Shown: in pieces, positions 47,520 to 59,135 of the stretch | How the letters are laid out: each line of letters opens with the position of its first letter | Position numbering within the stretch: the first letter of the stretch is position 1 | Assembly (NCBI RefSeq): GCF_947179165.1 | Contig: NC_077243.1 | Coordinates: 49,058,501 to 49,122,500 of the forward strand | Length of the DNA: 64,000 nucleotides | Direction of reading: 5' to 3' | Source: Solanum dulcamara | Taxonomy: Eukaryota > Streptophyta > Magnoliopsida > Solanales > Solanaceae | The notes under the pieces: model-generated | Told to the model about the DNA's origin: nothing | Databases searched by the model: none | Seen by the model: the letters and a program-made list of their open reading frames with translations, nothing else | Made by a program: the position numbers and the translations under genes

Positions 47520-48427
47520 TGAAACAACTTAATGCATGGGAATTCATAATTCAACTTAAAATCCTGCAATTAGTCTAAAAATATGCTTACAATGATCATT
47601 GATAACGACTAAAAATGTAATTGAAACAATCTAATGCAATTCATCAAAATTAGGGTTAAAATTAATTGAAATTCAAGAGATATTTCGAGGAAAAAGTGGG
47701 ACTCCATGGATCAAATGAACCCATGAATCAATTCCCACATACCATGGTAAAATCAACCCAAAAAGAGAAAAACAAGCATGATGAACTTGAAATCCTAGCT
47801 TGGAATTGGAGAAGAACTTTGAGAGAATTTCTTGGTCTTTCCTTAGAGAAATTTTGAAGAATGATTTAAAATAAAGGGAATTTTGAAGACATGGGTGTTT
47901 ATAGGCTTGAACTTGTCCATAATAGTGTCTAGTTTCATTGAACCAAGCTTTGGAAAAGACACAAATACCCTTCATTAAAATTGAACTTTGGACCTACGGA
48001 TAGACTTTTATGGCTCATCCTTAAGTCTACGACTCGTAGACTTGAGTTGTTGTGCATTTTCTAAATTTACAGGGTTTTTGGGATCCTTCAAAGTTGCGTC
48101 TATGAATCATGATTATGATTCTTCATTGTGATTATGGGTCGTCGACTTGACTCGTCCTGCAGGTCTAGAAACCTGTAAATTTGAGGGTCTCTAAAGTTTT
48201 GTTATGAGTCAATCTTATGACTCATCTAAAGGATTACAACTCTTCCTGATGAGTCATAGGATCTATCTTAAGTTTTACCTAGAACAAGCACAAGGGCTCC
48301 CTCTACGATTCATCTCTACGAGTCATAGGAATGTCTATGAATCATAGAGTGCTTTGTAGTTTTGATGTTTGTCAACATTTTGGAAATTTTTCCTTGGTTC
48401 CAACTTTTTGACTTTCAAGGTCTTACA
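47520..48427 (-). repeat. Element G 3' LTR
   Basis: On the minus strand it starts TGTAAGACCTTGAAAGTC at 48427. The sequence before it (48428-48443) is the weak purine-rich tract CCCAAAGAGTAGATAT. The body has several direct and inverted copies of ACTCGTAGACTT- and GAGTCATAG-like words (48020-48350). Length about 0.9 kb, unlike the 3.5-kb LTR family. Confidence 0.7.
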
Positions 48428-48615
48428 ATATCTACTCTTTGGGAATAATCATCCTCGAATAATATTAACCTATAGTAACCCAAAATAAGTACAATGACAA
48501 CTTAGAAAGCATCGAACATGAGATTTCAAACTTAACATAAAACATGAATTAAAAATCAACTTTCATGAACATGCATGCATATGAATGATATAGAAGGAAC
48601 TGAATATGTAGGATT

Positions 48616-48821
48616 TCAATTGATTAAATAAGAACAACTTACTACCTTAGGCTTGAGTAGAGGAAAGAGATAGAGGTATCGTTTTATCATATTCGTGTCC
48701 ACTTCCCATGTAGCACTCTCTACTTGTTGCTTCCTCCACAATACTTTGATGGACACGACCTCTTTGTTTCTTAGCTTCTTCACTTGCCGGTCTAAGATTC
48801 CCATCGAAACCTCCTCATAAG
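48616..48821 (-). pseudogene. Integrase C-terminal end of element G
   Basis: Minus-strand EEVSMGILDRQVKKLRNKEV, then VSIKVLWRKQQVESATWEV and KRYLYLFP, is the C-terminal chromodomain-like tail of a gypsy integrase. It continues the frame broken at 62698, where the upstream part ends PLEDVSVEEDLTY. The stretch is open, so it was coding until fairly late. Confidence 0.85.
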
Positions 48822-51800
48822 TATCACGATCCAACCCTGTAGGCCGCGACTGGGGTCCGGCCTGGAACCCCTCATACACATATCTATTAGCTGAGGTCAC
48901 ATTGAATCGTAAATAAGACAATATCATGTAACAGAGCCCCACTAGATGATAATATTTTCATAAACTATAGCCCTTTTTGTTTGTATCACAATATGACAGG
49001 GCACACAAGCCGACAAGGCTGCCATAACATAATAACATACATCATATATCATGTAGACCCAGTTGAATCAAACTGACATACACAACCCACATATACATGT
49101 CTGCAAACCTCTAAACATATAAATGACAACATATGGCGGGACAGGGCCCCCGTCGTACCCCTGAATGGATGAAATAATTTTTATACATCCGTGGACAGTA
49201 TCAAAACCTAGGCCCCGATACAATGGAGCCTCTTCTAACTAAGCTGCATGGAATTCTAAGCTGACGGACTCCCAAAATCTGTATCTATACCTGCGGGCAT
49301 GAACGCAGCCCCCCGAGAAAGGGGGATAGTACGATATATGTACTGAGTATGTAAAACATAATATAATACAACTGGAAGCATATTTGAGATAGAGAAACAG
49401 GGGATAAGATATCAATTCAGAAACCTGTACCTGTACTTTGTGAATAACAAAAACATGCATGTTCGAGTCATATCATATAGATGGCCCTTTCGGGGGTCCG
49501 ATGAATCACCTCTGTAAAACCATCATGGCCCCAGTGCTATCACCATCTTATTACAACACATCATCATATATCTATACACATATCCTGGCCCTCTATTGAG
49601 GGACTCAGGGAATAATACAGTGAACTGTGCACGAAAACATATCCTGGCCCGGGACTCAGGGAAAGAAGTGTTATAATATACACGAGTAGAGTAGTGAGTA
49701 ACTATATACAATTTAAATCATTATCAGAGACTCGACAGAATAAGAAAGTTAAGCTTTTATTTGAGAACTCGAGTAACGGTGTAGTCATCTCGAGTGTCCC
49801 TTAAATGCCATTATGGGTTGTCTCAAAAGTAATCTCGGAGGCCCTGGACATGTATTAACATAGGGCCAAATCATTTATGGAATCAGAAATACTTATTACC
49901 TTATAGTCCTTAGGTTGTAGAGCCTGTACATTTGTTACCTCTTTAACGTATAAAAGTTTCCGGGGAAAGTAGTTCAACTACTATAGGAGTTTAATATTCA
50001 GAAGTAATTAAGAGATGTTTAAGAATGGAGTTACCTCGGAGTTCAGATCAGATTCAACTTACAACTAAGACAAGAACATGGCCCACAAGAAGAAAGAGAA
50101 TAAGATCTATATAGTCTGTACTTTCCTTCAGGTGATCTTCATATACATATTTCGTACCCGGCCCTTCACGGGGCTTGGTGAACCACTATGGCATTGTAAC
50201 CTCATTTTCGTATCAAATACATCTTAATGAAAATGAGAGATAGCTTCCCATACATTACATTCTGACACATAGAAGCCCTACTAGGCAATACTTAATCTTC
50301 ATAAGAACTCTAATACTGAACAGTGGATAGGGGTTATGAGGCGTACTAGGAATTCTGGGAATGGAATTATCCCCGCACTTTATATACAATTCACTTAAGG
50401 CTAACATTGCCAAAAGGAAAGAAAGATAGTTGTACGAACTTATACCAAAATATGCCAAGAGAAAGCTTTACATACCTTGTCTGAATTATTTCTTATCCTG
50501 CTTGCCTCGCCGTCCTTTGAACCTATTCAACATGAAAGTAGTATGAATATCAACGCCTTTTACTTTCCATCACCCTAGGTTACATCTTAGTATTAATGGA
50601 ATCTATTTCCTTAGTCATTTCCCCGACTAGTTCTGTTATTCGCTAAGGCGTCGACGAAAATTGGGCAGCACCTCTCCTATAATGTGCCCTATCCAAATTT
50701 CCAATTAGGTCCCTAAGACCTACAGCCAACCAACAAAAACAACCTGCATCAATTTGGACCAACAATATACAACATAAACTCCAAACGACTTATTCAAAGA
50801 TACGGTAGCACAATAGGGCGTCTAGCCTTTATTTTATAACGCCTTTCATTATACGCAACGAGGGGTCATGTGGATTCAACTAGCAGCACCCTAACCCACA
50901 TTAGAACATATTTAGGCCCTGAAACAACACATCAAACCCCTGCAGCAGCACCTCACACGAACAACACTATCCTTCGATGACAATTTAACTATAGCGATTC
51001 CAATTTAGTTTATTTCGAACGTCGAGCATTTCTACGACATTCTTAAACTTCCAGCAGCATACAAGGGGTGTAATACACCATATAACAATACCATAAACTC
51101 CAATTTAAAAGGAAAGGTCTTACCTTACGTTAAACTTATCAAACTCGCCAAAACTATCCAAAATGTGAAATCTGGACAGCCCACTGTCTTATATTGTCGC
51201 TTAGTTTCGGAGGGGTAATTGAGGGAAATAGGATTTGTGTCCTCAATGAAAGTTATAGACATGTGTATCAAGGTCGCAAAAAATTTTGAATTACCCCTAC
51301 AACAATTTTGTATGAAAATATATAACCGAAATACCAACAGCAGTCCGTGTAAGATTTCCAAAACTAAAATCTGGGCAGTACCTCCTCTACACTTCATCAC
51401 CCTTTTTCGAGCTGATAAAAGTAAAACTGGATTTTGGAGTCTAAATGAAAGTTATAGAACTATGAAATAAATTTCCAAAACATATTGAATCACCCAAAAC
51501 GAAGCTATACACAAAAAGTTATACCAATATTAATAATCACTGTCCCTTTCAAAAACGGGTTTGTTAACTAGCATTTTCTCATTAAGTTTCTCTTAGTTTT
51601 CCAAGTGTAGAACTGAAAATATAGTTCCGTAAGCATCGTAATATACATATATACACCTCCACGTATTTTAGGAACGTCGTATATAATTAATTCACGGAGA
51701 GAAAATTGAGAAACTTACCTTTAAACTTCAAACGCCATGGCTGCCTCCCTATCTCTCTTTCTCACATTTTTTTCTCTATGTTGGCTGATGTTGTTTTGAT

Positions 51801-52387
51801 GAACAACTAAAGTATATGATATATATCAACATGTATATGTGGCTTTAGGGTGTGACACGTATCAGCCCCAAGAGGTGACACGTGTCCAGCCCCTATTGGG
51901 CCACCGCACCTACATGTTCAAGGAGGGGCTGCCATGTGGCAGTGGGGCCCACCTCCCCCAAGCAGGTGGGTCACCTACTTGACCCCAAGCAGGTGGGTCA
52001 CCTGCCTGCTTAGGTGCTGCCACATGTCACCCTCCCATTGGCTTCCCCGCGAATTTTTTTTTCTTTTCCTCGTGGGTTCGTAATCTCGTCTCACTTTAAG
52101 AGCCTATGAAATCCTTGCTACGCAAGCTTGGTATGTAATCAAGTAAATCATGTATGTACGACTTCTAACTTAGTAGTTTACGTAGATAAGTCGAGTCCTA
52201 CGACTCATTACTTGGCCTCCAACTCCTTCCGACTTCTCTTGACCCTATTTCCAATCTTCCCTACCATGGGGTGTCCCATTCTCCCTTCTTTAGAGCCGTT
52301 TGATAGTGTCGTAGCATATTCGTCTCACATGATAATGTCCAAGGAACTTATGAGACATTCCGAGTTTAAAAAGGGTGGGGTGTAACA
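48822..52387 (-). repeat. Element H 3' LTR
   Basis: Left edge TATCACGATCC (mutated TGTCACGACCC), right edge GGGGTGTAACA. It contains hairpin modules (49485-49660) and, on the minus strand, CACGTG motifs at 51855-51885 and the TATA region near 51815-51835. Confidence 0.93.
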
Positions 52388-52401
52388 TCCTTCCCCTCTT
52401 T
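52388..52401 (-). other. Polypurine tract of element H
   Basis: Minus-strand AAAGAGGGGAAGGA directly before TGTTACACC. Confidence 0.9.
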
Positions 52402-52930
52402 AGAACATTCGTCCCCGAATGTTAGATAAAACTTCTCTTAGCACCTTATACAAATCATAGGGAGATTCTTTGCTATTTTCTTAACACATACTTCCATACC
52501 AATACTTCATATACGTGTTTCAGGAATCGGGGTTACCTGTAAACATCAGTTACAGGTGCAAATACTTGTATTTCATGTTCTTTTCAGTTCCCCGATCATC
52601 CTCTTTCTGGTTTTGTTTTTCTATCATATCTTGACGGAAGACACGTCTTTATTCTACAATCTTTCAGTTCGCTGATCTAGGATGGCGGTAGGTTTTTCCT
52701 CGCCGGATTCCATCTCCTGGACCTCACCTTTGGCATATACCCTGGGTGTCTCATCAGTATCTTTGTGAAGCATTCTTATCTGATGGACTGGGCGTATAAT
52801 TTCCAAATGAGATGGTAAGCTCAACTTACCAGCCAGATTGCCCACCTTATGAGCAACTTGATACAGTCTAACATATTTTGGGTTAAGTTTCCTTTTCTAG
52901 GTGACCCTGCTATGAACATCCAATCATCAG
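52402..52930 (-). pseudogene. Integrase C-terminal relic of element H
   Basis: A minus-strand stretch at 52654-52845 reads GNLAGKLSLPSHLEIIRPVH then IRMLHKD and ILDQRTERL, a worn form of the VAYELDLPS...FHVSML...ILDRQ...L order seen in B and G. Stops flank it. It is the only pol remnant in H and lies in the same place as in A, so both derive from one deleted ancestor or from similar deletions. Confidence 0.65.
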
Positions 52931-53399
52931 TTTGAACTCTGTATATCGATGTCGATTATCTGTATATCAATCCTGTTGACTCTGGGCTTTTCATCAATAG
53001 CTTGCTTAATCATGTCAGGGCCTTTTTAGCTTAGTCTTTCTAACATCTACCCATCCAATAGGGGACTTACACGTCTTACTCTACCATTCTTGTACGGAGT
53101 CATTGGGATACCAGAGTGGTAGCCATTATGGTAGGTAATCTTAATAAGGGGTAGACTATCGTCTCGGTTACTCTTAAAGCCAACCGTATAATAGATCTCA
53201 TAGTCGTTCTGTGCTTTTCCTATCATGATCTGGTATAATTCTGAAGGAATTTTGGCATTTGAGTGTCGTTAGTTAGCAATTAGCTAATCCTTCTTGTTTT
53301 TCTTAAGCCCTTGTTATAGTTTCCTTAACGTATCTTATAATACCCTGGGTACATAATCTCATAGTGTTTCTCCATCGCTAGTTCAGATTCTTCCATCTC
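52931..53399. other. Element H interior, left non-coding part
   Basis: About 470 bp with no coding signal. 53270-53340 (GCAATTAGCTAATCCTTCTT) matches D at 27725-27790. Confidence 0.5.
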
Positions 53400-56300
53400 A
53401 TGTGATCATACCAGCACTTATGCGTTAAGTTCCATCAGAATTATCACGACCCAACCCCATAGGTCACGACTGGAGTCTGACCTAGACCCCCCGTACACAT
53501 ATCTATCAACTGTGGTCACAATGAACTGTAAATAAAACAATATCATGTAACAGAGCCCCACTGGGCGATAACATTTGCATATACCTGTAGCCCTTTTTGT
53601 TTGTATCACAACATGATAGGGCACGCAAGCCGACAAGGCTGTCATAATATAACAACATGTACAATATATCATATAGACCCAGCTGAACCAAACTGACATA
53701 TACAACCCACATATACATGTCTGCAGACCTCTAAACATATAAATGACAACATATGGCGGGATAGGGCCCCCGCCGTACCCCTGAATGGACGAAATAATTT
53801 TTATACATCTGTGGACAGTACCAAAAACTAGGCCCCAATACAATGGAGCCTCTTCCAACTGAGCTGCATGGAATCCTAAGCTGATGGACTCCCAAAATCT
53901 GTATATGTACCTGCGGGCATGAACGCAGCCCCCCGAGAAAAGGGGTCAGTACGATATATGTACTGAGTATGTAAAACATAATATAATACACTGGAAGCAT
54001 ATCTGAGATACAAAAACAGGGGATAAGATATCAATTCAAAAACCTGTACCTATACTTTGTGAATTACAAAAACATGCATGTTCGAGTCATATCATATAGC
54101 CGGCCCTTTCGGGGGTCCGGTGAATCATCTCTGTAAAACCATCATGGCCCCAGTGCCATCACCACCTTATTACAACACATCATCATATATCTATACACGT
54201 ATCCTGGCCCTCTATTGAGGGACTCAGGGAATAATGCAGTGAACTGTGCACGAGAACATATCCTGGCCCGGGACTCAGGGAAAGAAGTGTTACAATATAC
54301 ACGAGTAGAGTAGCGAGTAACTATATGCAATTTAAATCATTATTAGAGACTTGACCATATAAGAAGATTAAAATTTTCTCGGAGGACTCGAGTAGTAGTG
54401 TAGTCATCTCGAGTGACTTCTAAATGCCTTTATGGGCAATATCAATTATAATCTCGGGGCTCCTAGACATGTACTAAAGTAAAGCCAAATCGCTTATGGA
54501 ACCAGAAACATTTGTTAACAAATAGTCTCTAAGACTTGGAGCCTGTACATTTGTTACCTTTTTAACATATAAAAGTTTCCAGGGAAATAGTTCAATTATT
54601 ATAAAAGTCCGATATTCAGACGTAAATAAGAGATGCTAAGAATGGAGTTACCCCGGAACTCATATCATGTTTAACCTACAACTAAGACATGCTAGAAGAA
54701 CAAAGGGAATAAACTATATATAGTCTGTACTTTCCTTTATGTGGATATTTCGTACCCGTCCCATTCTAGGGCTCGGTGAAAAAACCTGGCATCATAACCT
54801 CATTTTCATGCCAAGTACATAGCAAGAGAAAGGAGAGATAGCTTTTCATAAACTACTCTTTAACACGTAGAAGCCTTAACAGGCAATACTCAATCTTTAT
54901 AGGGGTTCCATTATCAAACAGTAGATGGGCATTAGGAGGCATACTTGGAGTTCTGGGAATGGAATTATTCCCACATTTCACATACAATTCACTTAAGGCT
55001 AAGACTTGCCAAAAGGAAAGAAAGATACTGTACGTGCTTATACCAAAACATGCCACGAGAAAGCTTTACATACCTTGTCTGAATTATTCCTTATCCTGCT
55101 TGCCTCGCCGTCCTTTGAACCTATTCAACATGAAAGTAATATAAATATCAACCCCTCTTAACTTTCCAACATCTTAGGTTACACCTTAGTATCAATGGAA
55201 TCTATTTCCTTAGTCGTTTCCCCGACTAGTTTTGTTATTCGCTAAGGCGTCGACGAAAATTGGGCAGCACCTCCCCTGTAATGTGCCCTATCCAAATTTC
55301 CAATTAGGTACCTAAGACCTACAGCCAACCAACAACAATAACCTACAGCAATTCATACCAACAATATACAACATAAACTCCAAACGACTTATTCAAAAAT
55401 ACGATATCAAAATAGGGCGTCTAGCCTTTATTTTGTGATGCCTTTAGTTATACGTAACGAGGGGTCATGTGGCTTAGACCAGCAACACCCTAACCCATAT
55501 TAGGACATATTCAGGCCCTGCAACAACAAGCCACACCCCTGCAGTAGCAACTCACAAGAACGCCACTTTATTTCGATGACAATTCAATTCTAGCGACTCC
55601 AATTTAGTTTATTTCGAACGTCGAGCATTTCTACGACATTCTTAAACTTCCAGCAGCATACAAGGGGTGTAATACACCATATAACAATACCATAAACTCC
55701 AATTTAAAAGGAAAGGCCTTACCTTACGTTAAACTTGTCAAACTCGCCAAAACTATCCAAAATGTGAAATCTGGACAGCTTACTGTTTTACCTTGTCGCT
55801 TCGTTTCGAAGGGGTAATGGAGGGAAACAGGATTTACGTCCTTCATGAAAGTTATATACATATGTCTTAGGGTCGCAAACAATTTCGAATCATCCCTACA
55901 TCAATTTTGCACAAAAAGATATGACCAAAATACTTACAGCTGTCCGTGTAGAATTTCCAAAACCAGATCTGAGCAGTACCTCCTCTACACTTCATCACCA
56001 TTTTTCGAGCTTATAAAAGTGAAACTGGATTTTGGAGTCTGAATTAAAGTTATATACCCATGAAATACCTTTCCAAAACATATTAAATCACTCAAAACGA
56101 ATCTGTACACAAGAAGTTATACTAATATTACTAACGACAGTCCCTTCCAAAAATGGGTTTGTTAATTAGTTCTTAACATTTTCTCCTTCAACTTTCTTTT
56201 ATTTCTTTCCAAGTGTAAACTGCAACCATGGTTCCGTAGGTATCGTAATATACATATATACACCTTCACGTAATTGAGGAACACCATAGATAATTAATTC

Positions 56301-57045
56301 ACGGAGGAAAAATTGAAGAACTTACCTTTAATTCCTCAAAATTGTGGCTGCCTTGTTCCTTGTGTTCTTCACGTTTTTTTCCTTTCTTTTGGCTGTAGAT
56401 TTGGATGAAACAATGTGACTAAGAGTCACTTAACACATATATATTCACCTCTTTAGAAGGTGACACGTGGCAGCCCCCTAAGGTGACACGTGGCAGCCTC
56501 CTAGGGTGCCACCTCAACTTATTCGGCCAATCACATGCTGCCATGTGGCAGTGGGGTCCATCCCAAGTAGGTGAGTCACCTGCCTGCTGGTCACCTGCTT
56601 GTTTTACTTTCGTAAGTTCGGAAACTAGTTTTTGCTCCCTCTCGTAGGTTCGTAATCTCGTCTTATTTTAAGAGCCTATGTAACTCATGCTACCCAAGCT
56701 TGGTACGTACTCCAATAGCTTAAGTATGTAAGACTTTCAAGTTAGTAGCTTACGTAGATAAATCGAGTCCTACGACCCATTACATGGCCTTCAATTCCTT
56801 TCGGACTCTTATGATTTCATCTCCAACCTTCTCTAGTATGGGGTATCACATTCTCCCTTCCTTAGAGCCGTTTGATAGTGTCGTAACTTAAGTGGCTCAC
56901 ATGCTAGCTTCTAAGTAACTTAAGGGACATTCCGAGTTCAAAGATGTGGGGTGTAACAAGAATTTCGAAGTTAAGCGTGCTGGGGCGAGAGTAATATTGG
57001 GATGGGTGACCTCCATGGGAAGTATTCGTGTCGCGCTTCATTGTA
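53400..57045 (+). repeat. 5S rRNA-like segment in element H, split by a solo LTR (antisense to the element)
   Basis: The left part 53400-53441 reads GTGATCATACCAGCACTTAT then a diverged stretch and CCATCAGAAT. The right part from 56964 reads TTCGAAGTTAAGCGTGCTGG, GGCGAGAGTAAT, GGGATGGGTGACCTCC and GGGAAGTATTCGTG. Joined across the duplication AGAAT they give one 5S-like unit of about 120 bp covering the A box, intermediate element and C box. The gap is the solo LTR 53442-56958. The strand is opposite to H's reading direction, as in D. Confidence 0.9.
53442..56958 (-). mobile_element. Solo large LTR inserted in H's 5S-like segment
   Basis: 3,517 bp from TATCACGACCC to GGGGTGTAACA, flanked by the perfect duplication AGAAT (53437-53441, 56959-56963). 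Same family as H's LTRs but visibly more diverged from them than they are from each other. It has the module array at 54100-54260 and G-box motifs at 56460-56500 (GGTGACACGTGGCAGCC twice). Confidence 0.93.
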
Positions 57046-57695
57046 ACCTTTTCCATGAGGTGCGGGCACTCAACTTAGCTCTAGATTTACCTCAGCGTTG
57101 TCTCGCGAGTCTTTATGTTTTGCCCTGTCCTTTTGTCTGTTATCTTGCATCCAGTATCGGCATAGATCTTTAGCTCCACGATCCTTTATTTACTTTGTGT
57201 TCTCCTCATTTTCTACCACAAGAGGCTTTCTATTTCTTTTTCTTTGATTATTTATCTATCGCAACATCATTTGCGACTAACTCTATACCCAACATTTTTG
57301 CTTTTGGTCTAGCATGTTGTCATTATCCTTCGTAATGTCTCTTAAGTTAGTTGATATCCTTTCATGGTTACACTCTTTTGTTTTTATCCGCAGCTACCTT
57401 CTAGTGTTATGTCAGTCAGGGTCTCGTTAAAAACTTCCTAACGCTGCCTTATGTAGCATTCTGGCTTCCATCCAATTATTGGTAGCTTTCGGACCTTTCT
57501 AACTTGGTTTAGCAAGATATCTTATCGAAGTTTAGACGTCTATCTCACATTTATTGCTATATCAATTGCCTCCTCCTACCTTTGCCATTTTCTTATTAAC
57601 TTCCCCTTTTAGAGGGTACTTGTACTTTCCTCTATTTGTACATGTAGTCGTTCTAATTTCAATTAGGCAGTACTAGTATTATGACAATAACTATT
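57046..57695. other. Element H interior, middle non-coding part
   Basis: Shares blocks with D (57110-57150 vs 28040-28080; 57585-57640 vs 28770-28810). Pyrimidine-rich, no coding signal. Confidence 0.5.
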
Positions 57696-58064
57696 CTAGG
57701 TTTTCTCGAAGTTGTTGTTTTGTCCCAACCTATATCCTTTGCTTCTTGGGGCGAATAAAAGTTGCGTCATTTGTTCCTTAAGTTTTCCCTCCTCGTCCCT
57801 TAAGGATTCCACTATTTTTGGGGCGACGTTGTGTACACGCGTCATTTCTTTGTATCTTAAGCCCCATACTCTTACTGCATTCTCAACGCAGGCCTTTAAC
57901 TTAGGCAATGCGTACAAAGTGCGTCTTACTAGTGGTTCCAATTTATCCCTGCATACTCGTATCACACTGTTCAGTTCATACTTACATATCCCCCCTTTAA
58001 CTCGTATATATATTTGGTTCGTGACATCTCTTTGAGGTGCTTCTGTTAGAAGTTCTTTCCCCAA
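57696..58064 (-). CDS. Unrecognised 122-codon ORF in element H interior
   Basis: An open frame on the element's own strand, ATG to stop. The predicted protein is basic and charged, with a likely helical C-terminal half (LPKLKACVENAVRVWGLRYK, KIVESLRDEEGKLKEQMTQL) that could form a short coiled coil. It has two Cys and no zinc knuckle, catalytic motif, signal peptide or membrane segment. It lies in an otherwise stop-rich interior of an element without gag or RT. It could be a captured host fragment, a relic of an accessory ORF, or chance; the opposite strand is also open for 107 codons (57712-58035). I do not recognise the family and do not assign a function. Confidence 0.35.
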   Translation of the reverse strand: MGKELLTEAPQRDVTNQIYIRVKGGICKYELNSVIRVCRDKLEPLVRRTLYALPKLKACVENAVRVWGLRYKEMTRVHNVAPKIVESLRDEEGKLKEQMTQLLFAPRSKGYRLGQNNNFEKT

Positions 58065-58621
58065 TTAGTCGGTGGCAAATTATAAACTATTATCGTACAT
58101 CATTTTTCAACCATTGTTGGAAGAAATCAGAACCTCTTAAACATCACAATACTTTTTCTAATACTTGACCTATCTGGTCTCCTTCTGAGTTTATCCTCGA
58201 GTTATGAATAACTCATCTAATTTACAATTAGGAGTTGAGGGCTTGGTATTTTTTTTAAAAAGAGTGAAACTCATTCGCGGGACATCTTATCCTTCACCCT
58301 GAGCCCTCTGTTTATATTTCTACAGTACAAATATGGCTGGAGATATCGTAGTCTGAACTGTACTACTTAAATAAGCTTTTGTTCCTCCGAAATAAAATTC
58401 TTCAAGTGGAAATGGTGCCCCTTATCGACCACCTAAAGGGTACCTCTTACAGCTTTAGTTGAATACAGTAGGGGTACTTGGTATCAACTCCTCAGATATC
58501 TCAAAAATCTATGTTTCATTTCCTTTTCCCCGTTCTGGGAAAATTTTGGCAGAGTTTCCTCTACACTTCTTACTATCTCAAAACCTGCACGCAAACAAAT
58601 ACCAACAATGCCTCACAGGGC

Positions 58622-58663
<42 letters not shown>

Positions 58664-59113
58664 CATAATACAGCCACACAGGGCTTTCAATGTCATCTCC
58701 TATCGCAGCCATACAAGGCTTTCAACGTCAACAATAATATAAAAATACGGGACTTACCTCATATGTCCAACTCCAAACTACATCTGTTGCACCTTTTATC
58801 TGCTTTCCTTTCAGGTTTCAACTTTGTATTTCAATACCTTACCCGACGGATATCTTCTGTGGCTTTACTTTACTTACCTGCATGCTTCGTAACTTTCCAT
58901 GTCGTCAATTACCTCCTTCTATTGGTGTCGTCCTTCTGTTAAAATCCAAGGTTAGTATAAGGATTTTTCCTATGACTCGGATCTAAAGCATGATCTCAGA
59001 TGTAGAAGAAAAGTAACATCCTAAAAGTCCTATAGCTTCTTGTTTATAGATGTGGCGCGCAACACATCGATAACCAAGACTCTATTAGACACGGTCTACA
59101 GACACTCTAAGGA
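58065..59113. other. Element H interior next to the primer site, non-coding, with an AT microsatellite
   Basis: No gag is found between 58065 and the primer site, where A and B have it. 58540-58740 matches A (6890-7020) and C (24350-24500), with GCCTCACAGGGCC and CAGCCACACAGGGC phrases. An uninterrupted AT dinucleotide run of about 33 bp lies at 58626-58658. 59000-59110 (leader after the primer site) is well conserved with A, B, C and D. Confidence 0.6.
58626..58658. repeat. AT dinucleotide microsatellite
   Basis: About 16 uninterrupted AT units. Other copies of the family have shorter AT-rich stretches here (24395-24404, 6968-6975). Confidence 0.9.
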
Positions 59114-59131
59114 CGAACTGCTCTGATACCA
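59114..59131 (-). other. Primer binding site, element H
   Basis: Minus-strand TGGTATCAGAGCAGTTCG, the unmutated initiator-Met-tRNA type site, begins four bases inside the LTR end GTGACA. It is the best preserved primer site in the window. Confidence 0.92.
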
Positions 59132-59135
59132 CTTC

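Noticed and set aside
51125..51711. 91-codon minus-strand frame, nearly identical in both LTRs of H (51125-51400 and 61436-61711)
   Set aside because: Identity follows from the recent LTR pair. The homologous stretch in the solo LTR at 43688 has stops, so there is no sign of selection.
53506..54000. Several overlapping minus-strand frames at the 3' end of the large LTRs (also near 46607, 47124, 48616 and 49239)
   Set aside because: They recur only because the LTRs are related. They run through hairpins and terminal LTR sequence and have no protein-like conservation.
57712..58035. 107-codon plus-strand frame opposite the 122-codon ORF of H
   Set aside because: Antisense to the element and fully overlapping. 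Only one of the two can be meaningful and the sense frame is more plausible.
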